Notes: generated by a model from the letters alone, not told the origin. Positions 51,741 through 61,434 are shown, counted from the stretch's first letter. The stretch is DNA of 64,000 nucleotides from UBA7239 sp964509075 (GCA_964509075.1 CAZDWC010000002.1:310001-374000), one strand, 5' to 3'. Made by a program: numbers and translations.

Positions 51741-53882
51741 GTGCTCACCGAATCGCAAAAGTCCACCATCCAGACCGCCTACTCCCGCTTCCTTGAACAG
51801 AAAGGCTTGCAGGCGCGTCAAGGCCAGAAGCTGATGATCGCCGCCGTCGCCCGCTGCATTGCTGGTGTAGAGCGGGATGCCGAAGGCCTGCGCATTGCCG
51901 ACGACCCGGATGACGGAACGCATCTCTGCGCCGTGGAAGCCGGCACCGGCACCGGCAAAACCGTCGCCTATGCACTGGCAGCCATCCCTCTGGCAAAGGC
52001 ACTGGACAAGACGCTGGTAATCTCGACGGCAACGGTTGCCCTGCAGGAACAGATCGTACTGAAAGATCTGCCAGATCTGCGCCGCCACAGCGGACTCGAC
52101 TTCAACTATGCGCTGGCCAAAGGGCGCGGTCGTTATGCCTGCGTCTACAAGCTGGATTTCCAGCTCGCACATGGCAGTGGCGAGGCCGGCGGCACACAGG
52201 CACTGTATCCCGATGAGCGCGACGCACTGCTGCCGGAAAAATCCCTCGCGCTGTACCAGCATTTTCTCGACGGCCTCGGTGCCGGCACCTGGGACGGTGA
52301 CCGCGACAACTGGCAACAGGCCGTCGACGATGAAGACTGGCAGCGGCTGACCACCGACCACAGCCAGTGCACAGGCAGGCGCTGTGCCTATGTCACGCAG
52401 TGCCCGTTTTTTCGTGCGCGCGAGAATCTGGTCGGCGCCGATGTCATCGTCGCCAATCACGATCTGGTGCTGGCTGACCTGGCACTCGGCGGCGGCGCGA
52501 TACTCTCGGCACCAGAGCAATCCATCTATATCTTCGACGAAGGCCACCATCTACCAGACAAGGCTCTGCAACATTTTGCTTCGCACAGCCGCGTACAGGG
52601 CAGCTTGCGCTGGTTGCAAAACACGGCAAAGCAAGTCTCGACCGTCGCCCAACTATTACACGATGTGGCCAGCGTGCAGACGCTGCTGCGACAGTGGCCG
52701 GAAACTGCGCACGCACTGGAACAGATACTGCAGCAAGCCGCACCACTGCTGGAAAATATTTTCAGCCTGCGCAGTGACGAGCGCGAAAAACAGTACCGGT
52801 TTCCCAATGGCCAGGTACCGGAGGCCTTGCGAGACATTGCCGCACAGCTGGTCGAGTGCTGGCGCAAGACGGCAGATATTTTGCGCAATCTTTCTACCGC
52901 ACTGGAACAGCAACTCGACAGTCGCAGCCCCGATCTCGCCCGAGAGGTGATTGAGCAGGCCTTCACGGCAACCGGCGGTTTGTGGCAGCGTTGTGCGCAC
53001 AGCGAAACACTGTGGCGTGCGTACATGCACGAAGACAATCCAGGCCAGCCACCCACAGCGCGCTGGCTCACGGTTTATGACAACGGCAGCACGATGGATA
53101 TCGACGTATGCGCCAGCCCGGTGCTACCGGTGAATGTATTGCAAACGCATTTATGGCAGCGCTGCTACGCAGCCATCCTGACTTCAGCCACGCTGACCGC
53201 TCTGGGAAAATTCGACCGCTTGCGCCAGCGCGCAGGTTTGCCTGCGAATACGGAATGCATGGTGGTACCCAGCCCCTTCCGCCACGCAGATGCAGCGCAA
53301 CTGATTGTGCCGCCAGATGCCGTGGAAGGCGGCAACGCCGAGCAACACACGCAGGCCCTGATCGGTTTCATGCAAACCGGCGTTGACTTGCAGGAAGCGA
53401 CACTGGTGCTGTTTGCTTCCCGGCGACAAATGCTGGATGTCTACCAGGAAGTCACGCGCGACTATCGCCAAGCCATTTTGTTGCAGGACGATTACAGCAA
53501 ACAGCAGTTGCTGCAATTGCATCGCGCACGCATCGACCAGCAACAGCCCAGCATCATTTTTGGACTCGCCAGTTTTGCGGAAGGCGTTGATTTACCCGGC
53601 GCTTATTTGCGCCATGTCGTGATCGCCAAAATCCCGTTTGCACCGCCGGATGATCCGGTGGAACAAACATTGTCGGAATGGATAGAAACGCAGGGCGGCA
53701 ATGCCTTCATGCAAATTGCCGTGGCTGACGCCAGCTTTCGTCTGGTGCAGGCAGCGGGCCGCTTGCTGCGCACCGAAACCGATACCGGACGCATCACCAT
53801 TTTTGATCGCCGCCTCATCAGTAAACGCTACGGCCGCGCATTGCTGGACAGCATGCCTCCCTACCAGCGCGTACTCGGTTAG
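51741..53882 (+). CDS. dinG: ATP-dependent DNA helicase DinG
   Basis: A 713-residue XPD-like SF2 helicase. It has Walker A VEAGTGTGKTVAYAL, the iron-sulfur Cys set in KGRGRYACVYKL and CTGRRCAYVTQCPFFRAREN, the DEAH-type box IFDEGHHLPD, and C-terminal motifs FASFAEGVDLPG and QAAGRLLRTETDTG. It starts with GTG. DinG unwinds 5'-tailed DNA, R-loops and G4 structures. It is LexA-controlled in E. coli, but no CTGT-N8-ACAG box was seen upstream here. Its stop overlaps the convergent hydrolase stop by four bases. Confidence 0.96.
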   Translation: MLTESQKSTIQTAYSRFLEQKGLQARQGQKLMIAAVARCIAGVERDAEGLRIADDPDDGTHLCAVEAGTGTGKTVAYALAAIPLAKALDKTLVISTATVALQEQIVLKDLPDLRRHSGLDFNYALAKGRGRYACVYKLDFQLAHGSGEAGGTQALYPDERDALLPEKSLALYQHFLDGLGAGTWDGDRDNWQQAVDDEDWQRLTTDHSQCTGRRCAYVTQCPFFRARENLVGADVIVANHDLVLADLALGGGAILSAPEQSIYIFDEGHHLPDKALQHFASHSRVQGSLRWLQNTAKQVSTVAQLLHDVASVQTLLRQWPETAHALEQILQQAAPLLENIFSLRSDEREKQYRFPNGQVPEALRDIAAQLVECWRKTADILRNLSTALEQQLDSRSPDLAREVIEQAFTATGGLWQRCAHSETLWRAYMHEDNPGQPPTARWLTVYDNGSTMDIDVCASPVLPVNVLQTHLWQRCYAAILTSATLTALGKFDRLRQRAGLPANTECMVVPSPFRHADAAQLIVPPDAVEGGNAEQHTQALIGFMQTGVDLQEATLVLFASRRQMLDVYQEVTRDYRQAILLQDDYSKQQLLQLHRARIDQQQPSIIFGLASFAEGVDLPGAYLRHVVIAKIPFAPPDDPVEQTLSEWIETQGGNAFMQIAVADASFRLVQAAGRLLRTETDTGRITIFDRRLISKRYGRALLDSMPPYQRVLG

Positions 53883-54538
53883 AGAGTCGCCAGAAAGTCC
53901 GTAACAGCCAGTTTGATCTCCGGCAGCAAGCCATGAAAAAAATGACCGGCCTGCTGTCGACGCCACAAGGTCTTTCGCTGTGCAGCCAGCGTTTCATACC
54001 AGCGAAAAACTTCTGTGCTGTCGATGATTTCGTCATCCTCTCCCTGCAACAGCAACACCGGCACAGCAACTGCAACAATTGCATCCATCCCATAGCGCGG
54101 CACTGGTGGCGCCGCCAGTATCAGCGCCTTGCATTCTTCAGTTTGTGCAAGCTGCGCAGCAAGCGCAGCACCGAAAGAAAAACCGGCCAGCACCAGCGGC
54201 ATATAGCCGGCTTGCTCGCGCATCATCCGCAGCACAAGTTGCGCGTCCTCCAGCTCGCCTCGCCCCTGGTCGTGCACGCCCTCGCTGTTGCCAACACCAC
54301 GACAATTGAAACGCACTACCGTAAAGCCGCTGTCGCGCAAGGCACGAGCGAGTGTAAACACCACCTTGTTGTCCATGCTGCCACCGTGCAGCGGATGCGG
54401 ATGGCAGACCAGCGCCATACCACGCGCATCGTTCACGCCATTAACGAGTATCTCAAGCTGGCCCGAAGCGGCGTCAATGCAGAAACGACTTTCACGCTGC
54501 AACCACGCCGCAGCCATTTTCTCTTCATTTCCACGCAT
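53879..54538 (-). CDS. Alpha/beta hydrolase (dienelactone hydrolase-like)
   Basis: A 219-residue alpha/beta hydrolase. The early strand has VCHPHPLHGGSMDNKVV, the phrase FNCRGVGNSEG follows, the nucleophile elbow is LAGFSFGAALAA (GxSxG), the acid is in LLLQGEDDEI and the catalytic His in GHFFHG. This pattern belongs to a widespread family of small cytoplasmic hydrolases of unknown substrate. An internal ATG at 54517 has a better Shine-Dalgarno (GAAGAGAA) and may be the true start. Confidence 0.88.
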   Translation of the reverse strand: MRGNEEKMAAAWLQRESRFCIDAASGQLEILVNGVNDARGMALVCHPHPLHGGSMDNKVVFTLARALRDSGFTVVRFNCRGVGNSEGVHDQGRGELEDAQLVLRMMREQAGYMPLVLAGFSFGAALAAQLAQTEECKALILAAPPVPRYGMDAIVAVAVPVLLLQGEDDEIIDSTEVFRWYETLAAQRKTLWRRQQAGHFFHGLLPEIKLAVTDFLATL

Positions 54539-54619
54539 GTATCACCACAAACCATTTTGTCTGTATGCCTGATTCCATTATCCTGCCACACAAACATCGA
54601 AACAAACCGGAGCGCAAAC

Positions 54620-55078
54620 ATGGACACCAGCAACCTGATTCTTGTTGCCATCATCAGCGGCCTGCTCGGCGCTGTGGTGGGCGCATTCCTCATGTACTAC
54701 GGCCGTCGCCTGGAGACACGCCAGCAGCTGGAAAATCGTCTGCAGGAAACCGAGAAACAGCTGAAGCAATACCAGAACCAGATGACAGAACACTTCACAC
54801 ACACAGCAGGGCTGCTGGGCAACATGACGCGCAATTATCGCGACCTGCATGATTATCTGGCATCCAGCGCCCAGCAACTGGGCAATATCGACATTCAGCC
54901 TACACTGCTTAGCGACAGCAAGTCTGCCCCCATACTTGGCCAAGGGGCCGTTATCAATCCACCTCTTGATTACGCACCAAAAAAAGGCGAGGTGGGCACC
55001 TTGAGTGAGGCTTACGGTTTACGCGATGAAGCAGTACGCAAACCACCTTCCGCTGCAGACAGCTATCCGGATGTCTGA
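54620..55078 (+). CDS. zapG: YhcB/ZapG family membrane protein (DUF1043)
   Basis: A 152-residue protein with one N-terminal TM helix (LILVAIISGLLGAVVGAFLMYY), a coiled coil (~28-60, RQQLENRLQETEKQLKQYQNQ), the conserved MTRNYRDLHDYLASSAQQL block and a flexible tail. ZapG/YhcB links cell division and envelope growth in enterobacteria. The ATG at 54620 has a GGAGC site. It is followed by a strong bidirectional terminator. Confidence 0.9.
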   Translation: MDTSNLILVAIISGLLGAVVGAFLMYYGRRLETRQQLENRLQETEKQLKQYQNQMTEHFTHTAGLLGNMTRNYRDLHDYLASSAQQLGNIDIQPTLLSDSKSAPILGQGAVINPPLDYAPKKGEVGTLSEAYGLRDEAVRKPPSAADSYPDV

Positions 55079-55096
55079 TCGAGACTTTTTAACCAC

Positions 55097-55126
55097 AAAA
55101 AAAGGCGCTCATTGAGCGCCTTTTTT
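55097..55126. terminator. Bidirectional terminator between zapG and the aminotransferase gene
   Basis: GGCGCTC-ATT-GAGCGCC (55104-55120) is flanked by A7 and T6. It serves the plus-strand zapG gene and the minus-strand aminotransferase gene, which converge on it. Confidence 0.92.
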
Positions 55127-55140
55127 AAGCTGTCGGGCAA

Positions 55141-56319
55141 TCAACCTGCAGCATAGACTGCCATCGCCGCACCGACTGCCTTGCCGGAATGGATTGGCGC
55201 TTTCATGTTGGTCAGCACCGCGTCCAAAGCACCGAGACAGAACAGCACATTCTTCTGGTTGCAGGCAAAACCCATCAAACCAATTCGCCAAACCTTGCCG
55301 GCCAACGCACCTAAACCCGCACCGATTTCGAGACTGTACTGCTGCAGCAGGGCATTGCGCACAGCCGCTTCATCCACACCTTCCGGAATAGTAACCGCAT
55401 TCAACTGTGGCAGACGTTCAGCGGCAGGCACAACTAATTGCAAACCCATTGCTTCGATACCAGCAACCAATGCCTTGTGATGATAACTGTGACGCGCCCA
55501 GGAATTTTCCAGACCTTCGTCCTTCAGAATAACCAGCGCTTCATGCAAGGCATAGAGAGCATTAATAGGCGCCGTGTGGTGATAGGCACGCTTGACGCCA
55601 CCACCCCAGTAACCCATAACCAGATTCATGTCGAGAAACCAACTCTGCACCTTGCTCTTGCGATTGCTGATCACTTCGACTGCACGTTCACTGAAGCTGA
55701 CCGGTGACAGACCCGGCGTGCATGACAGGCATTTCTGCGTGCCGGAATAAATGGCATCAATACCCCAGTCATCCACGCGCAATTCACTGCCGCCGAGCGA
55801 AGTAACTGCATCCACAATCGTCAGGCAGTTGTATTTACGCGCTATGGCACACAGCGTCTTGGCATCGGACAGGGCGCCAGTCGATGTTTCCGCATGTACG
55901 AATGCGACAATCTTTGTATCAGGATTGGCTTTCAGTGCATCTTCCAGTTTCTGCGGATCCACTGCACGACCCCAGGCATCTTCCACCATCACAGCAGTCG
56001 CGCCGCAACGCTCGACGTTCTCTTTCATCCGACCGCCGAATACGCCGTTCTGGCAAACAATCACTTTATCGCCTGGCTGTACCAGATTCACGAATGCCGC
56101 TTCCATGCCCGCCGAACCTGGCGCAGACACCGGCAGCGTCAGGCGGTTCTGTGTCTGGAAGGCGTACTGTGTCAGCTCCTTGATTTCATCCATCAGATGC
56201 ACGAAAACCGGATCAAGGTGACCGATGGTCGGACGCGCCATCGCCTCCAGAATGCGTGGATTGACGTCAGAAGGGCCAGGGCCCATCAAGGTGCGTACCG
56301 GTGGATGAAATGATTGCAT
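55141..56319 (-). CDS. Class V aminotransferase (alanine/serine--glyoxylate type)
   Basis: A 392-residue PLP enzyme of fold type I. It starts MQSFHPPVRTLMGPGPSDVNPRIL, contains VSAPGSAGMEAAFVNLVQPGD (PLP phosphate loop), FVHAETSTG, IVDAVTSLGG with the PLP-ring Asp, and SGTQKCLSCTPG with the Schiff-base Lys. The family transaminates alanine or serine with glyoxylate. The ATG at 56319 follows GGGGAGAG. It is monocistronic, with the zapG-side terminator downstream. Confidence 0.9.
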   Translation of the reverse strand: MQSFHPPVRTLMGPGPSDVNPRILEAMARPTIGHLDPVFVHLMDEIKELTQYAFQTQNRLTLPVSAPGSAGMEAAFVNLVQPGDKVIVCQNGVFGGRMKENVERCGATAVMVEDAWGRAVDPQKLEDALKANPDTKIVAFVHAETSTGALSDAKTLCAIARKYNCLTIVDAVTSLGGSELRVDDWGIDAIYSGTQKCLSCTPGLSPVSFSERAVEVISNRKSKVQSWFLDMNLVMGYWGGGVKRAYHHTAPINALYALHEALVILKDEGLENSWARHSYHHKALVAGIEAMGLQLVVPAAERLPQLNAVTIPEGVDEAAVRNALLQQYSLEIGAGLGALAGKVWRIGLMGFACNQKNVLFCLGALDAVLTNMKAPIHSGKAVGAAMAVYAAG

Positions 56320-56405
56320 GTGTCTCTCCCCAATGGTCTGTTTTGCCAAACACGCTTATTTCAAAAACTGATATTACGAGCGTGCCAATTTCCGGGATTT
56401 GAAAC

Positions 56406-56433
56406 AAAAACACCGGGCAAGCCCGGTGTTTTT
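56406..56433 (-). terminator. Terminator of the rpsM-rplQ (alpha) operon
   Basis: A 13-bp perfect stem AAAAACACCGGGC / GCCCGGTGTTTTT around an AA loop lies 16 bp after the rplQ stop. It also faces the upstream side of the aminotransferase gene, which reads away in the same direction. Confidence 0.9.
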
Positions 56434-56448
56434 GCTAGAGATCAACGC

Positions 56449-56859
56449 TTACTCAGCGCTGCTCTCTTCCGTATTGACGATATCCGCTTCTTTCACTTTT
56501 TCAGGACGATTCACCAGCTCGACATAAGCCATCGGCGCTTTGTCACCCGTGCGGAAACCGCACTTGATGATGCGCAGATAACCGCCGGGACGCGCTTCGT
56601 AACGCGGGCCGATTTCGCTGAACAATTTACCAACTACGCTTTTGCTGCGCAGGCGGTTGAATGCCAGACGGCGATTGGCAACACTGTCTTTCTTCGCCAG
56701 TGTGATCAATGGCTCTGCGACACGACGCAATTCCTTGGCTTTAGGCAGAGTGGTCTTGATGATTTCGTGCTCAATCAAGGACGCAGCCATGTTGCGGAAC
56801 ATCGCGTGGCGGTGCGAGCTGGTGCGGTTCAGTTGACGGCCGCTAAGTCTATGACGCAT
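56449..56859 (-). CDS. rplQ: 50S ribosomal protein L17
   Basis: A 136-residue L17 with the signature MRHRLSGRQLNRTSSHR, then MFRNMAASLIEHEIIKTTLPKAKELRRV and GGYLRIIKCGFRTGDKAPMAYVEL. It has the usual short acidic tail. It is the last gene of the alpha operon, 50 bp after rpoA, and is followed by a strong terminator. Confidence 0.98.
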   Translation of the reverse strand: MRHRLSGRQLNRTSSHRHAMFRNMAASLIEHEIIKTTLPKAKELRRVAEPLITLAKKDSVANRRLAFNRLRSKSVVGKLFSEIGPRYEARPGGYLRIIKCGFRTGDKAPMAYVELVNRPEKVKEADIVNTEESSAE

Positions 56860-56909
56860 GGTGCTAACCCTTCACTTCGGTTCGGTGTACTTTCGTTTGC
56901 GAGAACAGA

Positions 56910-57917
56910 TCAGGCAGAAGCCTTGTCTTCGCCGCGCAAGCTGGCAGGCGGCCAGTTTTCGAGACGCATACCGAGAGACAATCCGCGTGATGCCAGAATA
57001 TCTTTGATCTCGGTAAGAGATTTTTTGCCAAGGTTTGGCGTTTTCAGCAGCTCAACTTCAGTGCGCTGGATCAAATCACCAATGTAGTAAATATTTTCAG
57101 CTTTCAGACAGTTGGCAGAGCGAACTGTCAACTCCAGATCGTCAACCGGACGCAGCAGGATAGGATCGACTTCTTCATGCTGCTTGGCAGGACGCGCTTC
57201 TTTTTCACTTTCCAGATCCACAAACACAGCAAGCTGCTGTTGCAGAATAGTTGCAGCACGGCGAATAGCTTCTTCAGGATTGATCGTGCCGTTGGTTTCC
57301 ATGTCGATGATCAGTTTGTCGAGGTCAGTACGCTGTTCGACACGCGCACTCTCCACGACATAGGAAATACGGATCACCGGACTGAAAGATGCATCCAACT
57401 GCAAACGACCGATCGTGCGGTTCTCGTCTTCATCAGACAAGCGATTATCAACCGGCTGGTAACCGCGACCACGCGTCACGATCAGACGCATGTTGATCGC
57501 GCCACTGGCACTATTGATATGGCAGATTACATGCTCGGGATTCTTGATTTCGACATCGCCGTCACCCTGGATATCGGCAGCGGTAACAACTCCATTGCCT
57601 TTTTTGTTCAGGGTCAGAACTGCACGATCCTTGTTGCCGTGCAAAACGACGGCAACGCCTTTGAGGTTGAGCAGGATTTCAATGACATCTTCCTGCACGC
57701 CGTTGATGGCGCTGTACTCGTGCAGCACACCATCGATTTCGACTTCGACAATGGCACAGCCAGGCATGGAAGACAGGAGAATACGACGCAGCGCATTGCC
57801 CAGTGTATGACCGAAACCGCGCTCAAGCGGCTCCAGCACCACCTTGGCACGCGTGGCAGATACTTGTTGCACATCAATGTGTCGCGGGGTCAACAATTCT
57901 GTAGCAGAGCTTTGCAT
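56910..57917 (-). CDS. rpoA: RNA polymerase alpha subunit
   Basis: A 335-residue subunit. The N-terminal assembly domain has LEPLERGFGHTLGNALRRILLSSMPGCAI and VEQRTDLDKLIIDMETNGTI. A linker follows, then the C-terminal UP-element/activator-binding domain with LTVRSANCLKAENIYYIGDLIQRTEVELLKTPNLGKKSLTEIKDIL. Length and motifs are standard. Confidence 0.99.
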   Translation of the reverse strand: MQSSATELLTPRHIDVQQVSATRAKVVLEPLERGFGHTLGNALRRILLSSMPGCAIVEVEIDGVLHEYSAINGVQEDVIEILLNLKGVAVVLHGNKDRAVLTLNKKGNGVVTAADIQGDGDVEIKNPEHVICHINSASGAINMRLIVTRGRGYQPVDNRLSDEDENRTIGRLQLDASFSPVIRISYVVESARVEQRTDLDKLIIDMETNGTINPEEAIRRAATILQQQLAVFVDLESEKEARPAKQHEEVDPILLRPVDDLELTVRSANCLKAENIYYIGDLIQRTEVELLKTPNLGKKSLTEIKDILASRGLSLGMRLENWPPASLRGEDKASA

Positions 57918-57933
57918 GTTTACGTCCCTAGGC

Positions 57934-58554
57934 TTACTTCGAGTACAGCTCGACGATCAAGCTTTCATTGATTTCAGATGAGAGGTCGCTGCGATCCGGT
58001 ACACGCTTGAACTGACCCTCCATCTTGCCGGCATTCAGTTCCAGCCACTCGGATTGGCCGCGCTGAGCGGCAATTGCCATGGATGATTGAATGCGCAACT
58101 GGTTCTTGCTCTTCTCACGCACGGCGACTACATCGCCAGCCTGCACTTGATAAGAAGGAATGTTTACCGTGCTGCCATTAACTGTAATCGCCTTGTGCGA
58201 TACCAGCTGACGCGCTTCAGCGCGGGTAGAACCAAAACCCATGCGGTATACCACGTTATCCAGACGACACTCCAGCAAGCGCAACAGGTTTTCACCGGTG
58301 TTGCCCTTACGGCGTGCAGCTTCGGCATAATAGCTGCGGAACTGCTTTTCCAGCACACCGTAGATACGACGCACTTTCTGCTTCTCACGGAGCTGAACAC
58401 CGTAGTCGGACAAACGTCCGCGACGCTGGCCATGCTGGCCTGGTGCAGTTTCCACCTTGCATTTGGATTCGAGCGGACGAACACCGCTTTTCAGCATCAG
58501 GTCAGTGCCTTCACGGCGTGACAGTTTGCACTTGGGACCGATATATCTTGCCAT
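57934..58554 (-). CDS. rpsD: 30S ribosomal protein S4
   Basis: A 206-residue S4: ARYIGPKCKLSRREGTDL at the start, GQHGQRRGRLSDYGVQLREKQ, the S4 RNA-binding domain CRLDNVVYRMGFGSTRAEARQLVSHKAITVNG, and the terminal INESLIVELYSK. In E. coli it also represses the alpha operon translationally. It lies 16 bp upstream of rpoA. Confidence 0.98.
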   Translation of the reverse strand: MARYIGPKCKLSRREGTDLMLKSGVRPLESKCKVETAPGQHGQRRGRLSDYGVQLREKQKVRRIYGVLEKQFRSYYAEAARRKGNTGENLLRLLECRLDNVVYRMGFGSTRAEARQLVSHKAITVNGSTVNIPSYQVQAGDVVAVREKSKNQLRIQSSMAIAAQRGQSEWLELNAGKMEGQFKRVPDRSDLSSEINESLIVELYSK

Positions 58555-58593
58555 CTTGACTCAGGCCTCTTGAATTCTTTGTCTGGTAACAGA

Positions 58594-58989
58594 TTAAACG
58601 CGACGTTTTTTCGGCGGACGGCAACCGTTGTGCGGGATTGGCGTCACATCAACGATATTGCCAATCTTGTAGCCACAGTTGTTCAGCGCACGCACCGCAG
58701 ATTCGCGACCAGGGCCCGGGCCCTTGACTTCAACGTCCAGATTTTTCAGGCCGTACTCCTGTGCCGCCTGACCTGCACGCTCTGCCGCCACCTGCGCAGC
58801 AAAAGGCGTGCTTTTGCGCGAACCGCGGAAGCCAGAACCACCGGAAGTTGCCCAGCTCAGGGTGTTGCCCTGACGGTCGGTGATAGTGACGATGGTGTTG
58901 TTGAATGACGCATAGATATGCGCCACACCGTCAACCACGGTTTTCTTGATTTTCTTGCGCGTTTTAGCAGCTGCTGATGGCTTTGCCAT
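58594..58989 (-). CDS. rpsK: 30S ribosomal protein S11
   Basis: A 131-residue S11 with a short Ala/Lys-rich start, then VADGVAHIYASFNNTIVTITDRQGN-like sequence, GFRGSRKSTPFAAQ, VEVKGPGPGRESAVRAL and the terminal DVTPIPHNGCRPPKKRRV, the invariant C-terminal signature. It lies between rpsM and rpsD in the standard order. Confidence 0.98.
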   Translation of the reverse strand: MAKPSAAAKTRKKIKKTVVDGVAHIYASFNNTIVTITDRQGNTLSWATSGGSGFRGSRKSTPFAAQVAAERAGQAAQEYGLKNLDVEVKGPGPGRESAVRALNNCGYKIGNIVDVTPIPHNGCRPPKKRRV

Positions 58990-59057
58990 GTCTCTCTCGC
59001 CTGACTGTTACTGTCTGTGTTTACACGTTAACTATTGTGTTACAGATAGGGTTTCAA

Positions 59058-59414
59058 TTATTTCTTGATCGGTTTGCGCGGACCTTTACGCGTGCGCGCA
59101 TTGGTCTTGGTGCGCTGACCGCGTACCGGCAAGCCCTTGCGATGACGCAGGCCGCGATAGCAACCCAGATCCATCAAGCGCTTGATGCTCATGCTCACTT
59201 CGCGACGCAAATCACCTTCAACCGTGTATTTGCCGACTTCAGTGCGCAGCGTGTCAATCTGGGCTTCATTCAGAGTGCCAATTCGCACGCTCTCGGCGAT
59301 ACCGGCAGCAGCGCAAATCTTCTGGGCGCGGGTACGGCCAATGCCGTACACATAGGTCAATGCGATGACCGTGTGTTTGTTGTCAGGTACGTTGACACCT
59401 GCGATACGAGCCAT
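59058..59414 (-). CDS. rpsM: 30S ribosomal protein S13
   Basis: A 118-residue S13: MARIAGVNVPDNKHTVIALTYVYGIG at the start, the helical stalk, and the basic tail RGLRHRKGLPVRGQRTKTNARTRKG. It is the first gene of the alpha operon; the ~106-bp gap to rpmJ upstream could hold its own promoter, but none was clear. Confidence 0.98.
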   Translation of the reverse strand: MARIAGVNVPDNKHTVIALTYVYGIGRTRAQKICAAAGIAESVRIGTLNEAQIDTLRTEVGKYTVEGDLRREVSMSIKRLMDLGCYRGLRHRKGLPVRGQRTKTNARTRKGPRKPIKK

Positions 59415-59520
59415 TATTCAGAAACTCCAGTTATAAATCAGTATCTTGCAAAACGCTGCGAAGCCAGCCGGCCACACCCTGCAAAAAGGCGCGACAGATT
59501 AGCGTCGAAACCTCTGAAAA

Positions 59521-59637
59521 TCAACCTTGACGCTGCTTGTGACGCGGCTCAACGCTGCAAATCACTCGCAACACACCTTTGCGGCGTACAATCTTGCAAC
59601 CGCGACACACTTTCTTGACTGATGCACGTACTTTCAT
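59521..59637 (-). CDS. rpmJ: 50S ribosomal protein L36
   Basis: A 38-residue L36 starting MKVRASVKKVCRGCKIVRRKG. The zinc-ribbon ligands are complete (CRGC, then C and H in VICSVEPRHKQ), so this is the zinc-binding C-plus form. It lies 23 bp after secY, in the standard position. Confidence 0.97.
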   Translation of the reverse strand: MKVRASVKKVCRGCKIVRRKGVLRVICSVEPRHKQRQG

Positions 59638-59660
59638 AATCTCGTCCTCGTTACCCGGTT

Positions 59661-60995
59661 TCAGCGCTTGGGAGACAAGCTGCTGCCACCGTAATTCTTC
59701 AGGTTGGCCTTTTTCAAAAGCGTGTCGTACTGGGCTGACATAAGGTGTGATTGCACCTGAGCCATAAAATCCATTACCACTACCACAACAATCAGCAGTG
59801 AAGTTCCACCAAGATAGAAAGGCACATTGAAGGCCATCACCAAGCCCTGGGGAATCAGACAAACAACAGCAATATAGACTGCACCAACGATGGTCAGGCG
59901 CGTCAGAATGTTGTCTATGTAGCGGGCAGTATGTTCCCCAGGACGAATACCTGGAACATATGCGCCGCCCTTCTTCAGGTTATCTGCCACTTCCTTCGGG
60001 TTGAACATGATCGCCGTATAGAAAAAGCAGAAAAACACGATCAACACGGTAAACAACAAAATATTCAATGGCTGACCGGGGCCAATCCACAACGCCACAT
60101 CCTGCAACCACTCCATACCTTCATGCTGCCCGAACATCTGAGCAATCGTGGCAGGAAAGAGCAGCAAGCTGCTGGCAAAAATTGCGGGGATAACACCTGA
60201 CACATTCACTTTCAAAGGCAAATGCGTGCTCTGCCCCTGATAAACCTTGCGGCCAACCTGGCGGCGTGCGTAATTCACAGTGATACGACGCTGACCGCGT
60301 TCGATATACACAATTGCATAGATTAATGCGGGCACGCCAACTGCAATCGCCACCAACAGCAATATATTCAAATCACCTTGACGCGCTTGCTCCAGAGCCT
60401 GCCCGATAGCCGCCGGCAAACCTGCAACAATACCCGCAAAGATAAGCATGGATACGCCGTTACCAATACCGCGTTCGGTAATCTGCTCACCGAGCCACAT
60501 CATGAACATCGAGCCGGCCACCAACGACACAGCAGCCAACACATAAACACTGATGCCCGTTGCATAAAGCGCGTTGCTTCCAGCAAGGCTGCTCACCATG
60601 CCGGCAGCCTGTACAGTTGCCAATACCACAGTCGCATAACGTGTGTATTGACTGATCTTGCGACGTCCCTGCTCACCCTCTTTCTTCAACTGTTCGAGCT
60701 GCGGAACCACAGCAGTCAACAGCTGAAGAATAATCGAGGCTGAAATATAGGGCATTACACCCAGCGCCAACACACTCATACGTTCAAGTGCACCGCCCGA
60801 GAACATGTTGGCCATGCCGAAAATAGTATTCTGGGTCTGATTGAACAGTTGTTTCAGCTGCTCAGGATCAACACCAGGCACCGGGATATGGCTGCCAATA
60901 CGGTAAACGATGATCGCCAGACACAGGAACTTGAGACGAGCCCAAAGCTCGCCCAGCCCTTTCTGGTTGCCCATCATTGCCGCTGGAGTTGCCAC
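59661..60995 (-). CDS. secY: Preprotein translocase subunit SecY
   Basis: A 444-residue channel subunit with ten TM helices. It starts at GTG behind GAGGA, four bases from the rplO stop. Conserved parts are HIPVPGVDPEQLKQLF (plug region), GIMPYISASIILQLL-like GVMPYISASIILQLL, ERGIGNGVSMLIFAGIVAGLP and the cytoplasmic loop KKGGAYVPGIRPGEHTARYID. It forms the SecYEG translocon. Confidence 0.98.
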   Translation of the reverse strand: MATPAAMMGNQKGLGELWARLKFLCLAIIVYRIGSHIPVPGVDPEQLKQLFNQTQNTIFGMANMFSGGALERMSVLALGVMPYISASIILQLLTAVVPQLEQLKKEGEQGRRKISQYTRYATVVLATVQAAGMVSSLAGSNALYATGISVYVLAAVSLVAGSMFMMWLGEQITERGIGNGVSMLIFAGIVAGLPAAIGQALEQARQGDLNILLLVAIAVGVPALIYAIVYIERGQRRITVNYARRQVGRKVYQGQSTHLPLKVNVSGVIPAIFASSLLLFPATIAQMFGQHEGMEWLQDVALWIGPGQPLNILLFTVLIVFFCFFYTAIMFNPKEVADNLKKGGAYVPGIRPGEHTARYIDNILTRLTIVGAVYIAVVCLIPQGLVMAFNVPFYLGGTSLLIVVVVVMDFMAQVQSHLMSAQYDTLLKKANLKNYGGSSLSPKR

Positions 60996-60998
60996 CGA

Positions 60999-61433
60999 TT
61001 ATTCCTCTACCTTGCCGCCAGCTGCTTCAATTGCCTTGCGGGCACCTTCAGTCACGCGCAAGCCTTTGACGGTTACAGCCTTTTTCAACTCGCCAGACAG
61101 GAAAATCTTGGCGCGCTTGATGTTTTCATTCAGCACATCTGCAGCCTTCAGCGTTTCAAGTGACACGACATCACCCTCGACCTGATTCAGTTCAGCCAGA
61201 CGTACTTGCGCAGTAGTCAAACTTATGCGGGAAACAAAGCCATACTTCGGCAGACGTTTCTGCAAAGGCATTTGACCACCTTCAAAACCCGGGCGAACGT
61301 TGCCGCTCTTGCGAGCTTTCTGACCCTTGTGGCCGCGACCACAGGTCTTGCCCAGACCGGAGCCGATACCACGACCAACGCGCAGTTTTGGCGTTTTGTG
61401 CCCTGGAGCAGGACTCAGACTATTAAGATGCAT
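60999..61433 (-). CDS. rplO: 50S ribosomal protein L15
   Basis: A 144-residue L15: MHLNSLSPAPGHKTPKLRVGRGIGSGLGKTCGRGHKGQKARKSG-type Gly/Lys-rich start, then FEGGQMPLQKRLPKYGF and the C-terminal domain VKGLRVTEGARKAIEAAGG. Positioned between rpmD and secY as usual. Confidence 0.98.
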   Translation of the reverse strand: MHLNSLSPAPGHKTPKLRVGRGIGSGLGKTCGRGHKGQKARKSGNVRPGFEGGQMPLQKRLPKYGFVSRISLTTAQVRLAELNQVEGDVVSLETLKAADVLNENIKRAKIFLSGELKKAVTVKGLRVTEGARKAIEAAGGKVEE

Positions 61434-61434
61434 C